Shown here: piece after piece, positions 35,569 to 46,580 of the stretch
Position numbering within the stretch: position 1 is the stretch's first letter
How the letters are laid out: each line of letters opens with the position of its first letter
Source of the DNA: Straminergon stramineum
Lineage: Eukaryota; Streptophyta; Bryopsida; Hypnales; Calliergonaceae
Direction of reading: 5' to 3'
NCBI GenBank assembly: GCA_963920665.1
Contig: OY987264.1
Coordinates: 24,098,906 to 24,162,905, forward strand
DNA length: 64,000 bases
Notes under the pieces: model-generated
The model's input: the letters and a program-made list of their open reading frames with translations, nothing else
What the model was told of the DNA's origin: nothing
The model's database searches: none
Made by a program: the position numbers and the translations under genes

Positions 35569-38099
35569 TCAGGTAGAAATCAAAGATGTAGTGGGAATCC
35601 AAAAAAATATGAAGCGAATACTTAGAACCTAAAGACTGAATGTCTGAAATGGTTCCATAATAGAAAATATTAAGGCTCGAAGATATCCCATCCAAGTCAT
35701 TGAGAAAGATAGGACCGTAGGATTGTCTTTAATTGTTAGGGTTGAGGGCATTGTCAGTAGCCTCAAACTTTTATCGAATCTATAACGGTCACCCTTATCA
35801 TTAAGCAAGTTGATTGCCAATAATGTGAATCATTAATCTCACCTAACTCATTAAAGGGATCAATTCAAAATTCAAAAATCTTATCATTAGTGGGAAGGTG
35901 AGGGGTTAAATTAGATTCTTGGCGGTTTCTAGATCAAATGCAATAACACCCTTTCAAAAGATCTAAACCATCTTTCCACTCTCTAATTTATGACCCAGGG
36001 TTAGCGCAATCATTTTGTCCAAAAATGTACCAATGGACATGATTTTTGGAATAGGGTTGCACGTACCTTGAAGATGGTTTATTGATGTAGTGAGCAATTA
36101 GTGTAATTCTCGTAGTCACAGTGAATAAAGTAGAGGTTAGATACAAGTGTAACGGTAGAAATAGAAGCACTATAAGAATAATATAATGAATCATACTAAG
36201 TCTTTTTTCCCTTAGAGCCAACTTGCAATATGATGCATTGCTCTCATGCTTGCGGATAAAGAGATAAGCGATGGTAGTTATGGGGTTGCAAAGTCGATTA
36301 GGAAGAGGAAGAAGAGGGGAAAATTTCTATTCTCCTCGCAGAAGGAGTTGTAGCACTCTCGGAAGAGAGCATTAGCTATTTCATTGGCAACAGATGCATC
36401 CTTACAAAGACGCCCTTGCAACTTGAAGGGAACCGAAGAGAATGAAGTGGAGGAAGTAGAGAAGCGCAATTTTCAAAAGGTGCAACTAACCGTGGACAAG
36501 TCATTCCTTCTTTGCAACTCACAAACATTGGTCTACTTTTCCGTAAGCAAATCAATTCACACATGACCTTTTACATTGAGTAATTGATTTTTGAATTTGG
36601 ATATAGCACATTGTGAGTAAGGCCTTTGGAATTCAAAATATTATATGCATTTGAAAACAAGTTTTCAACACCAAAATTCACTAGTAAGAGAGATATTATG
36701 ATTGAGGAAATTCTAGATTCACCTCTTCTTTTACACTAAAGGGATCATTCCATTCTTTCCAAACATAGAATCTGGTAGGCTATTGAACCAAGTCTATAAA
36801 TGAGATGCATTAGTATAATGCGTTAAATAAGTCTTCTCAATGTTGTAATAGTCAACATCTGAGGCCAATGATTTTGTATTTGCTTATGTACCAAATGTGC
36901 ACATTTCAGGCCAATAATGTAGTTGTTTAGAATGCATAAACAATAAAAAACTGAAGAGGTTGTTCCTTTGAGTAACAAATGCTTTGAAGATCCACAAAGT
37001 CTAATGTGAGTAGAATTAGACACCTTTTTTTTGGTTTTCAGGACAATAGTTATGTGGTCTTTCTTTCAAAATGGTTTTGAGTTTTATGTCTTCTTCATTT
37101 TGGAGGCATCCATTTCTGGAGCCCAATTTGAGTATGTAATTTATATATGCAATTTTTATATGTGCTTGCTTTACACGATGGACTAAATAAGATTTTTGAA
37201 ACATGGTGGCAACAGTGTATAGGGCCATGATTACAATATGGCATTTAGTCCAAATTTATCCTTATTTTTTAAAAAAGGATTGGATTTGCATATTATTGTT
37301 TCAGGGAATTGGAAATTTAAATGCATATAACATAACACTGCCACCAACCTCTTGTGGGAATAAAGCAAAAATTAAAACCAGAGCAGCCCCTTCTTGAGTT
37401 GTACTCTGGGCATCTAATCTCTAAGGTAGGAAATTCAAAAAGTGCATATGCTCTAGAATTGCCCACCTTTGTAAATTTGTAGTATTTGAACATGCTATTT
37501 TTTCATTTGATCAATGATGTACAAATAATGTACATTTATAGAGGTAGGCGATTTTAGAGCCCTAAGCCATTTCAATTTTAAAAATTCAAAACTAATTCTA
37601 CAAAACTCCAAAAAATATGAAACGACTTGGGTAAGATGCCAATTCAGTTTGCCTTTGAAGAAAAACTTACTGAAAAATATTTCAAGAAGCTTTACCTCCA
37701 CAAATATTGGTTTCACCTCTTTGATGAGTGCTTTACGGCCCTCCTACCTTATGGATCCGTCATGTCGTTTTCTTGTGTTGTTGTCATTGTTTCCACGGCC
37801 AGGGAACTTGTGGCAGGTTGAATTGTAATATTTACTCTAGTAATGAAATTCCTTTTCATTTGTGTCAAAAATTAAAGAAGAGAAAAAAACAAGGATAGAG
37901 AGTTCTACCTCCTTGACTAAGTAATTGAATTTCACATACTTTAAGAGAGACCCATGATTGAAGCCATTAACTAGGTACTTTGAAAATTATACAGTTTTTG
38001 TGAAGTGCGGTATTATATACTATCTTCAAGAAAGCACTGACAATGAACTCTTGTACAGTCAGGGAGAAAACTTGTTGTCTTGGCTCATTAAAGTCGTAA
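35569..38099. promoter_or_regulatory. Intergenic region between the element's two divergent genes
   Basis: About 2.5 kb with no convincing gene; it must include the transposase promoter and part of the methyltransferase promoter. A short open stretch at 36384-36566 (basic/acidic, 60 codons) lacks support and could be an exon remnant. No palindrome copy was seen here. Confidence 0.4.
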
Positions 38100-38289
38100 G
38101 CAACAAACCCTAGTAAAGGAGTTTTCGCCCAACGACTGCGTGGATTCCGGTGTTTTGCTGTTTCACTTGTAAGTAGAAGACAGACATTTCTTTAAACCCT
38201 AAGTACTTTGCTCTCACACATTCCCAACGCTTTCCAGTTCCTAGTTCGTGTGTTAGTAATCTGTGGTGGTTTTTCAGGGTGAGACAGAA
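38100..38289 (+). promoter_or_regulatory. Probable 5' leader of the ParB-methyltransferase gene: teloboxes and a leader intron
   Basis: Two telobox motifs, AAACCCTAG (38105-38113) and AAACCCTAA (38194-38202), are typical of plant promoters and leaders of housekeeping and dividing-cell genes. A good intron (GTAAGT at 38169, TTTTTCAG ending 38277) lies just before an ATG at 38290. A tatata-like box sits near 38010. Confidence 0.45.
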
Positions 38290-38430
38290 ATGGGGAGGAG
38301 AAATCCATCGAGGAGGCTGGTTGCAGCAGGACGGGAAAGTGACGAAGATGGTAGTGGCAGCGACGACAAAGCTGGTGGTGCTGAAAACTCCAGCGCCATT
38401 CTATTAAATCTAGTAGGCGTGGGCGGCACT
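38290..38430 (+). CDS. Candidate first coding exon of the ParB-methyltransferase gene
   Basis: ATG at 38290 opens 47 codons (MGRRNPSRRLVAAGRESDED...) and ends in phase 0 at a consensus GTAAGT donor. The start is Arg-rich (possible nuclear signal), then acidic/Gly-rich. An acceptor at 41495-41496 (ccaagag) would join it in frame to VNLTPEIEL of the main ORF, skipping its first six codons and leaving a ~3.07-kb intron. Alternatively the main protein starts at ATG 41479 and this is a separate or untranslated exon. No transcript evidence is available. Confidence 0.4.
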
Positions 38431-38699
38431 GTAAGTTCCTCAATGATCTCAGTCGTTTCTACTTAATTCCAGGACCAGTACTTATATGAGTCTTGATTTA
38501 ATCAACAGACTTACGGAAAGAGAGTTGAACAGCAGACAGGCTAGGGTTTGTTATCTAATATCATTTCTCACCTACTTTCACTCCTCATTTTCTGGGAATT
38601 GGACTTCACTACTGTTAGGTACGGTGTGATTACTGTAGAGGTCTCGCCATAAACGGAATATTGAATCTTCGAGAAGACAATCTCATAAGTTCAGAAGCA

Positions 38700-39690
38700 C
38701 AACTTCGTTTAGCATAGAAGCTTTGGTTCTGTCTACTGTTATTTTGGACCAAAGTTAGGGTTTCGATCGTCTTCCAAATCTGGCCTAAGATTTTATACTG
38801 GATTCTCCAATTTGATCAGGATCGGTTTGCTCCAGTCTTTCTCTCGGCGCCGAGAGGAGCTGGACTCCTGTTGGACATGTGTGAAATTCACGTTCAATTT
38901 CAAAAAAAACCCTCAGTGATTTCGTTGTAACAGCTCGCCCATGTCGATCCAGTTCTCCAATCTTCATCGACAGTTTGAATCAATGAGAATGGGATTGGTA
39001 CTAGTGACTAGAAATCAACAAGTCCAGGGTAGAAGCTTTGGTTTTGTCTATTGTTTTTTTGGACCAGATTTAGGGTTTCGGAATTTTGGCATTTCGATTG
39101 TCTTCCAAATCTAGCCTTAGATTCTTTGCTAGATTCTCGATTTAGATCAGGATGGATTCACTCCAGTCTTTCTCTCGGTGCCGAGAGGAGCTGGACTCCT
39201 ATTGGACATGTGTGAAATTCACGTTCAATTTCAAAAAAAAACCTCAGTGATTTCGTTGTAACAGCTCGCCCATGTCAATCCAGTTCTCCAATCTTCATCG
39301 ACAGTTTGAATCAATGAGAATGGGATTGGTACTAGTGACTGGAAATCAACAAGTCCAGGGTAGAAGCTTTGGTTTTGTCTACTGTTTTTTTGGACCAGAT
39401 TTAGGGTTTCGGAATTTTGGCATTTCGATTGTCTTCCAAATCTGGCCTTAGATTCTTTGCTGGATTCTCGATTTAGATCAAGATGGATTCACTCCAGTCT
39501 TTCTCTCGGCGCCAAGAGGAGCTGGACCCTAGTTGCAAATCCATGGAGTTTATGTTTAATATTTAAAAAAAAACTCAGTGATTCCGTTGGAACAGGTCGC
39601 CCCTGTCGATCCAATACTCTAGTCTTCATCAACAGTTTGATTCAGTCACAACGGGATTTGTACTATTGACTAGAAATCAAGTATCCAGGA
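38700..39690 (+). repeat. Three tandem units of 331 bp, each with one palindrome and a telobox-like motif
   Basis: The word aagtccaggg recurs at 39020 and 39351, and the palindromes at 38841, 39172 and 39503: all intervals are exactly 331 bp. Units share agaagctttgg, ttggaccagatttagggtttcgg (a reversed telobox), the palindrome, gagctgga and tgaaattcacgttcaatttc. Units 2 and 3 are nearly identical and unit 1 is more diverged. A fourth, decayed unit may follow to about 39850. Confidence 0.9.
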
Positions 39691-41415
39691 TAGCAACTTT
39701 AGTTCTGTCTCCTGTTATTTTTGACTAGAGTTTGGGTTTCATAATTTTGGCATATCAATCGTCTTCCAAATCTAGCGCTGGATTCTTTTCTGGATTCTCC
39801 AATTTGATCAGGATCGATTCCCGTGAGACAGGCCTAGAGAAGACGATCTCATAAGTTGAAAAGAAAACCTGCAATTAAGTTTCGATCTTGCATAGCTCGA
39901 AGCACCATTCCTCTCAGTGCCGAGGAATACCTGTAAGCAAGGCGTGTTAGATTCCAATTTCTAGCATATCAGTAGTCCTCCAGCAACTGGAACGTGCTTT
40001 TAGAATTTGATCAAACACGAGTCCCTCCTTCGTTCCTCTCGGCGCCGAGAGTAGCTCCATCCCTGCTTGAAATTTTGGTATTCATCATGAATGTTGAGAA
40101 AATTACTGATTCCCGTGAGACAAATCACTGAGGTCGACCCAGTTCGTCAATCTTTCATGAAAATTTAATTTCACAGACCGGTCATTAAGTGATTTGACGA
40201 CAACGATTTGAACTATTCTGTCTCATTTGACTATGGAGACTTCTTCTATTGGGAGATTCTTGTTTACAGATTTGGAAGGTGGACAACATGCAATAATTTG
40301 CAACGTTCCATTTGCCTTTCCTTTGACACTGAGCAGAATCCACCTCCTTGAATAGTAGGTTCAACTGCATAGAATCCATTAACCCTCAATTTGTAGAACT
40401 CAATTTGGCTTACGGAGAGTTACAAGTTCTGCACATTTTTAAAAATTTCATCACACAAGTTTCTCTCTTTCATGCTCTCGGCGCCGAGAGAAAGACTTAG
40501 GTGGGGCAGTATTGACTTCCATTGTACCCAGTCTTGATTTCCATTGTAGATGATTGAGTTCCTAGATTAGTTGTATCTCATTGGTCAAAGATTCATTTAA
40601 TCTCAAAAACATTGTTGACTCTAGTTTTAGCATTCTCATGTGGTATTTTCCTCATGTTTCTATTTAAAAAATTTGAATACAACGATAAACTTCCTTTGGG
40701 GTTTGATCATACTATTGTTCTCACTCCATTGCCCTCGGCACCGAATGGAACAAGTTCATGGGAGTGCCTTGATCAATTTCTTCAATTGTTTGCTTTAGAT
40801 CACATACTGAGAATTTGACATTAAGGATTATTTCCCAATTACTCAAAGAAAGTAGACACATTAGTCAGGTTTCATCACGTGTTTCTTGACTGCACTTCCT
40901 TCCTCTCAGCGCTGAGAGAGGAACTTTGCTTCTTTATTTTTAATTAAACGATGCTTCAAGTAGCCCCTAGTAATTTAAAAATATATAGTGTTCAAATGTT
41001 ATCTAGTTCAGTCATTATCATATCCCTCTGTTTTTGCTATTGGGGTCAAGAGAGGTTCCTGGCCTTCTTAGTTGGCATCTAGAGATCCTTGAGCTTAACA
41101 CCAATATAATAAAACATATAAGAATAGACAAATACATCCCTTCAGTTTGAAATGGATAGTAGAGGAGTTTTATTAGTTTAATCATGTCATTGTCCTTTCT
41201 CCTTTGCTCTCGGCGCCGAGAGGATGCCATGGCTGTTGTAGTTTTGATCTTGTCTTTCTAATATAGATCATTCAGTTTAAATATTTCACTTCTAGAATTG
41301 GTTTCTTATTTTTCAAATCATTATTTTGTATGTTACTCTCGACTTCTAGGATAGTGAGTTGAATAATTGTTTTGATCATTTTGGGTTTCAAATCTCTTCC
41401 TCTCAGCGTCGAGAG
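38841..41415. repeat. Array of ten 16-bp palindromes, CTCTCGGCGCCGAGAG and variants
   Basis: Perfect copies: 38841-38856, 40036-40051, 40475-40490, 41207-41222. A perfectly symmetric variant, CTCTCAGCGCTGAGAG, is at 40903-40918. One-base variants: 39172-39187 and 39503-39518. More decayed copies: 39911-39926, 40732-40747, 41400-41415. Most changes are C-to-T or G-to-A at one of the motif's three CpGs. Flanks outside the 331-bp units are unrelated, so the motif itself is the repeated item. It lies directly upstream of, or in the first intron of, the ParB-methyltransferase gene. As RNA it would fold into a 6-bp stem with a GCGC loop. The binding protein is unknown. Confidence 0.9.
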
Positions 41416-41478
41416 GAGCTACCTCCTCTTGGAATTCATGGTGTTTATTGATGTGTTTTATTCACAATTTTATTTGTC

Positions 41479-44400
41479 ATGCAAAATCTCCAAGAGGTTA
41501 ATCTTACTCCAGAGATCGAGTTGCCATGTGTAACGGTTGAATCTCAAACCTCTGATCAACCAGTCATTGGAACGACTGAAGACATGGAGGATGACTGTTC
41601 AAAGGAAGATGTTATTGAGCCACTTGATAACTTCACCTCTGAAGATGCCTTTCGAAAATCTCAGAAAGTAAATTCTGTGGCTTCAATCTCCAATCTACAT
41701 ATGAAACCACTTGCAGTCTCTCGACTACGAATTTCTTTGTGTCGCCTTGTTCAAATGCCTATGGTACGGCCAGCATTGCAATCTGACTTGACTAGGCTAG
41801 CTGAGGAATACGTACACGGATATAGAGATGGGTCATATGTTTTCTATGTTTCAATTACTAATGAACAGGGAGAGGAAGAGCAAGTTACTGATAGTGACAA
41901 AGCTGCATGGGGACCTCTTTGGAATGAAGAGAATGAAATTTTCAATGGAATTTTGAGTGTTACCCCGAAGTTGCAACATCTTCAAAACTCCAAGTTCTTT
42001 GTATGTGATGGGAACCATCGCCTTCTTGCTTGGTCATCTTACATCGCTCGCCATCATGAGCATGATCGAAGTTGGCATGTTTCCGTGGATTCTATCATAT
42101 TGGAAACGAAGGGGCGGATTGGAGTGGTCATGCATGTCATGCATGACATTAACAAGTATGTGTGCATAGACTCTTTTTTCTAATTTGTTTTTAAGTTTTC
42201 TCTTAAATGTCTTATCCCCTAACAAATTGACTATTCTATTGTGACAGATACACCGAGAATTCCTTCATCAAAACAAGTTTGGTGCACACCTTATATAGGG
42301 TCCGCAAATATGGAGGCATGTCTTTGGATAAGTTTTCCGAACATCTCAGTGATTCAGAGATGTCACAATGCACTCAAAATCTGAGGAAGTCTTGGTACAT
42401 CATGTCGTTGGAGGTGTTCATAGCATTTATTTATCGGGTAAGTTTCTCCACCATCTTGAATTTTTCATTTCTTTATTATGATTGTTGCCTTATCTTACTT
42501 TCTCTATCAATTTATTTTTGCAGTATGAGATAGCTGCTGCAGCAGATATTGCTGTGAGGCTATATAAGGAAGATACACCATTGGAAGATCAATCAGAAGA
42601 GGGTGTTCTAGCAGCCATGAGACTAGGCACGAAAGAGAAGACAACTCAATTGACTAAAAAATTGGGGAAACTCATAGCTATGGCTAATCCAAGTTTGGGA
42701 AAAGAGTGGCTTCATGAGGTAAGTAACTATATTTATCTTACTCTTGAATCCTTGGTTTGATGAATAGTATTTTTATTCTAATTTCTGAATTGCTTGTGTG
42801 AAGATTGAGCGCCATTGGAGTACAAATTCTATTCCCGAGATGACTCTCGACAAGTTGCAGATGATTGCTACTTGCAATGTCAAGGCGGAGCACAAAGTCA
42901 AGTGGTTGCGTTGGTGGAACTCCTCTGTGCAAACAAGAGAGGCACGTCACTTTCCTATGAAGCCCGTGGGAGAATCTGATCTGAAGGCCTTCTTAGTGAA
43001 GGCATGTTGATATTCAGGGGTGAGTGATTGGAAATGAAAATGAAGGTTCATGCTATTAATTTATTTTCATTATTTTGATCAATGATATTGTATTGACTTG
43101 GATGTCCATGCTGATTGTTTTCCTAAACATCATCTTTATTGTGCAGATAGAAGATGTTGCAACAGAAATGTTTGACACTATCGTTAAAAAGGATAACCTA
43201 GTGTTGGCCATGGACTCGCCTCAAGAGCCTGAGGTTTTGTCTGAATACATCGAAGGCTGGAGGATACAACTTTGGGATCATGCTTTCCTTTCCAATTTTA
43301 AGGGGCACGACGTCTTCAAGAAATCAGATTTATTTCTGAAATACAAGGGCTCAGACCTCATGGTTAAGCGAGTTCTGTTCAGGTACCAATTCATTTGAAG
43401 TGCTTATAGTCTAGTCTAAATTCTTTCCATTTTTTCCAATCTTAAGAATTTCTTTATCTCCTAACCCCATTTCCATTTTTGTAGGTACTTCAAGTATGAA
43501 CTCCTTCCAAAGGCAGCTATCACTAAGCGAGACCTTCCTCCTTTCCTCGGTACTTGGTTGGATGTGTCCACTGAACATTGCATGTTCTCTCCTTCACAGT
43601 TGAGGTGGTGGACAAGTGCACACTTGAAATCTGGAGTGTGGTACCTCAAGTGCCCTCCGGAATTTACACCTCTTTCCGAAGAGTGTTTGAAGTGCTCGAT
43701 TGACTCTCAAGACGTTGTTCTTGAGTATGATGAGTTTTCTGGATTGGATGAAGATGCTAGATTGAAGGCTGTGAAGAAGAGGGAAGAGGCAGATAAGTGA
43801 ATTGCCATCAAGAATTCTGATGCTGTGGAGAAGGCGCTTCAAAGAATCACAAAGAAGACTGCTAGAGTTGCTAAGAAAGAAAAAGAGAAGAGCTCAATGA
43901 AGACAGCAAAGCAACCAGTAGCCGGCTCATCTGCAGTGGATTAGGGATCTCAATTCCAGACATCTGTTTCTAGAGGCATGAAGCGAGGGGCAGAGCATTT
44001 CGCACTTACCCAAGCTGGCCTGCTCCATGGACCGGTTCTTCTTGATGTAGTTCATGACAATGATATCTCTATTGACGAGTTCATTTGCAACTCGTCTTTG
44101 GCGGTTGTGCTTGCTGATCCTTTACCTCCATTGTACCATGACATTCTGAATTTCATAGACAAGGTGTGATCCTTCACTTGTTTTCTTGAATTCATGTATT
44201 CACTTCCAAATGTTTAAAGATTTTTCAATTATTTCTGACATTTTCCTTTATTGCAGCACACGGTGGATAAGGATCGATTCTATCGAGGCATTCGTTCTGA
44301 CAAGCCTCATGTAGACCTTATCATCGCCGACATGCCTGAAGAACTACTTGTACTTGATGTGTCTAACCCTCCTACTGCCGTTCCAAAGTGGAATCAACGC

Positions 44401-45642
44401 CCTGATAAGTGGCTTGAGTTACTTTTTGAATTTGCAGATGGACATTTACAAGATGATGGGGCACTACTAATTGTCCATCCTTATAGGGCCCAAGCCAAAG
44501 TTGACATTCGTAGCTATGCTGTACCTTATGGATTTAAATTACGGAAGGAATGGTGGGGGATGAACCACTTGCATCTGACTTCACCTTTCGATCTATCTTC
44601 CACAGTAAGTTCATCTTCTATCAAAAGTTTTTGGATTTATAGGGATTTTATTATAAATCACAATGGTAATGTATTCACCTTGGAATGCTTTGTTTTGCAG
44701 ACATTGCATTTTGGAATTCAATTGTGGGTGAGAAACTTGCCAGAGGTTGGACCTTCGAAGTTCACATTTCAACTTTGCCCAAAGCTAAAGGCACTTGGTG
44801 TGGATGTTGCACATGACGACATTCTTCAAAATTTCACCATCTCGGAGACATTGTCTATGAACAAGGGTATTCCTTGGAGAGGGGCCCGTGAGAAGGACCC
44901 TCAATTCATACAGATGTTCATTGAAGCATTATCCATTCCAGGTGACGTGGTTGTGGACTGTACAGCTTCAACTGGTAAGTCCTAAACGTGCCTTTACATT
45001 TTAATGAACCATATAATCCTTTCAATTTTTTCCTCTTCTTTGTTTATCTTTTAATTTCAACTCAATGTACGTTTCCAGGTGCTTCCATTCACGCCTGTAG
45101 GGTCCTAGATAGGCACATTGTTGCCTTGGAGGAGGACAAGGACATCTTTGATGCGATGCTTGCCCCTCTCATTCGTCAATTTCAAGTTGTTCCGGCAACA
45201 CCTGCAACCAACACATTGCCCTCAGATGATCCGGATGAAGAAGATGTTGCAGTTCACCATGTTGTCAAAAAATCCAGATTCAGTAAGTAAGTCCTTGAAT
45301 TTCTTCTTTCTCTTCAGTTTCAAGCATTTGCATATCTCAAAACTTTTCTAATTCTACATTTGTTTTTGCAGCATGATATATACTAAGGCTAGACACCGGC
45401 CGTTCTATTCCTTGCCCGGTTTTTTCCCAAGTCCGGAGAAACACTACATACTACCCCCCTATGCTGAGGCGTTAGCTGTTGATTATACATCCCAAGGATA
45501 TATCCCTACACGAGATATGACTAGTACTTTGGATCCTAGGGTATTGCAATTTCTAGACATGGCAGCTCTAGAAGTAGATGAGAAGACATTGTGCACTAAT
45601 AGTAGTGCTCATTCTCAGTCAATGTCTTCTTCATCTACTTGA
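41479..45642 (+). pseudogene. ParB-like / beta-class DNA methyltransferase-like fusion gene, two in-frame stops
   Basis: Ten exons with matching phases: 41479-42155, 42248-42437, 42524-42718, 42804-43001, 43147-43382, 43485-44163, 44257-44604, 44701-44974, 45079-45286 and 45372-45642, giving about 1091 residues. Introns are 85-145 bp; the fourth starts GC. Residues about 84-185 are ParB/Srx-like (LVQMPMVRP ... FVCDGNHRLLAW, DGNHR at 177-181). Residues about 730-1000 have beta-class N4/N6 methyltransferase order: VDLIIADMPEE (motif IV place, about 750), WLELLFEFA, DDGALLIVHPY, then FIEALSIPGDVVVDCTASTG|AS (motif I place, about 925-935) and VALEEDKDIFDAMLAPL. Both signature motifs are altered (DMPE for DPPY; TASTG for FxGxG), so catalysis is doubtful. 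TGA 43798-43800 and TAG 43942-43944 interrupt a Lys-rich, coiled-coil-like linker whose frame continues. The domain order is known from phage and bacterial proteins. Confidence 0.8.
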
Positions 45643-46580
45643 TGTTTTTTTGAGCAAGATCATTCTTGTTTGATTCAATTTTCATCTTCAACTCCTCACT
45701 TTTTGAATTTCAATTGCATTATGAGGATAGTGAAGCTACTATTTCATTATCCCAAACTCCCTATTTCTAATGTAATGTTCAAGTTGTGATTTTGTATGTG
45801 GTATCTAGGTTGTTGTCTCCATCCTTTCATAATTGCTTTTTTCGAAATTACACTTTATTTAGTGCCCAAGACTTAGAAATTCAGATAGTTTTGTTGTCTT
45901 GAATTTATTTTGGATTGATGAATGTTCTCTTGCATTGTGAGACCTCTCAGGGCCGAGAGGAGAATCCAATCATCCAATGCTTGCATAATTATTTCCAAAT
46001 TGGCAAAGAAGTTTCTATTTTTTAAATTGTTATTGGAAAAAGCAAATCCCTTGGGTATCTTGGAAGCCAAAATCTGAAATTTTAAATGTTACACCCCTTA
46101 ACTAATACTATGTGGGATCCAATAATGTACTTCTTAGGCCTTTTGAATATTTTTTAAAATTACTAATACTATCACATTGAATTCAATGTGTTTACCAATT
46201 TTACCGCCATGTCTCTCAATATTATTTCTATTTTCTCTTTACCATTTTTTACTATTTTATACATTTCTATATTTCTTGTATCCTATTGGAAGATATTACT
46301 CTAATTCTAAATCCTAAATTACCATCCATATTTTTAATTATATAGAAACTAAGCCTAAAGTGTAGCTATATATATAAACTCAGATTTCTTAAATGTGTTC
46401 TATAAAGTATAAATGTCATGAAGTTTGTCAAAATTCAGACATAAAATGTCTATTAGGGATTACTCTCAACTTGGATTTACAAAAATGGAACATTATTAAA
46501 GATTTTCTTTTCATCTTTTGTATTCTCCAAAAAGCCACGATTATAGGACCAACCCTAAATTTCACCCCAAAAAAATGTAT
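45643..46580 (+). other. 3' flank inside the transposon, with one palindrome copy
   Basis: Non-coding. Palindrome variant CTCTCAGGGCCGAGAG at 45944-45959, about 300 bp past the stop codon, perhaps in the 3' untranslated region or just beyond. The remainder is AT-rich and runs to the right terminal repeat. Confidence 0.6.

Noticed and set aside
41018..41230. 70-codon minus-strand ORF between palindromes
   Set aside because: It lies in the candidate intron or leader, overlaps a palindrome copy and has no support as a gene.
38841..41415. CRISPR-like array
   Set aside because: Spacing is irregular (122-436 bp), the motif is a palindrome within plant introns or leader, and there are no cas genes.
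43798..43944. An intron removing both in-frame stops of the methyltransferase linker
   Set aside because: Candidate sites (AA|GTGAAT to GATTAG|G) are weak and do not keep the frame, while the enclosed sequence reads as a Lys-rich protein segment in the main frame. RNA data could reopen this.
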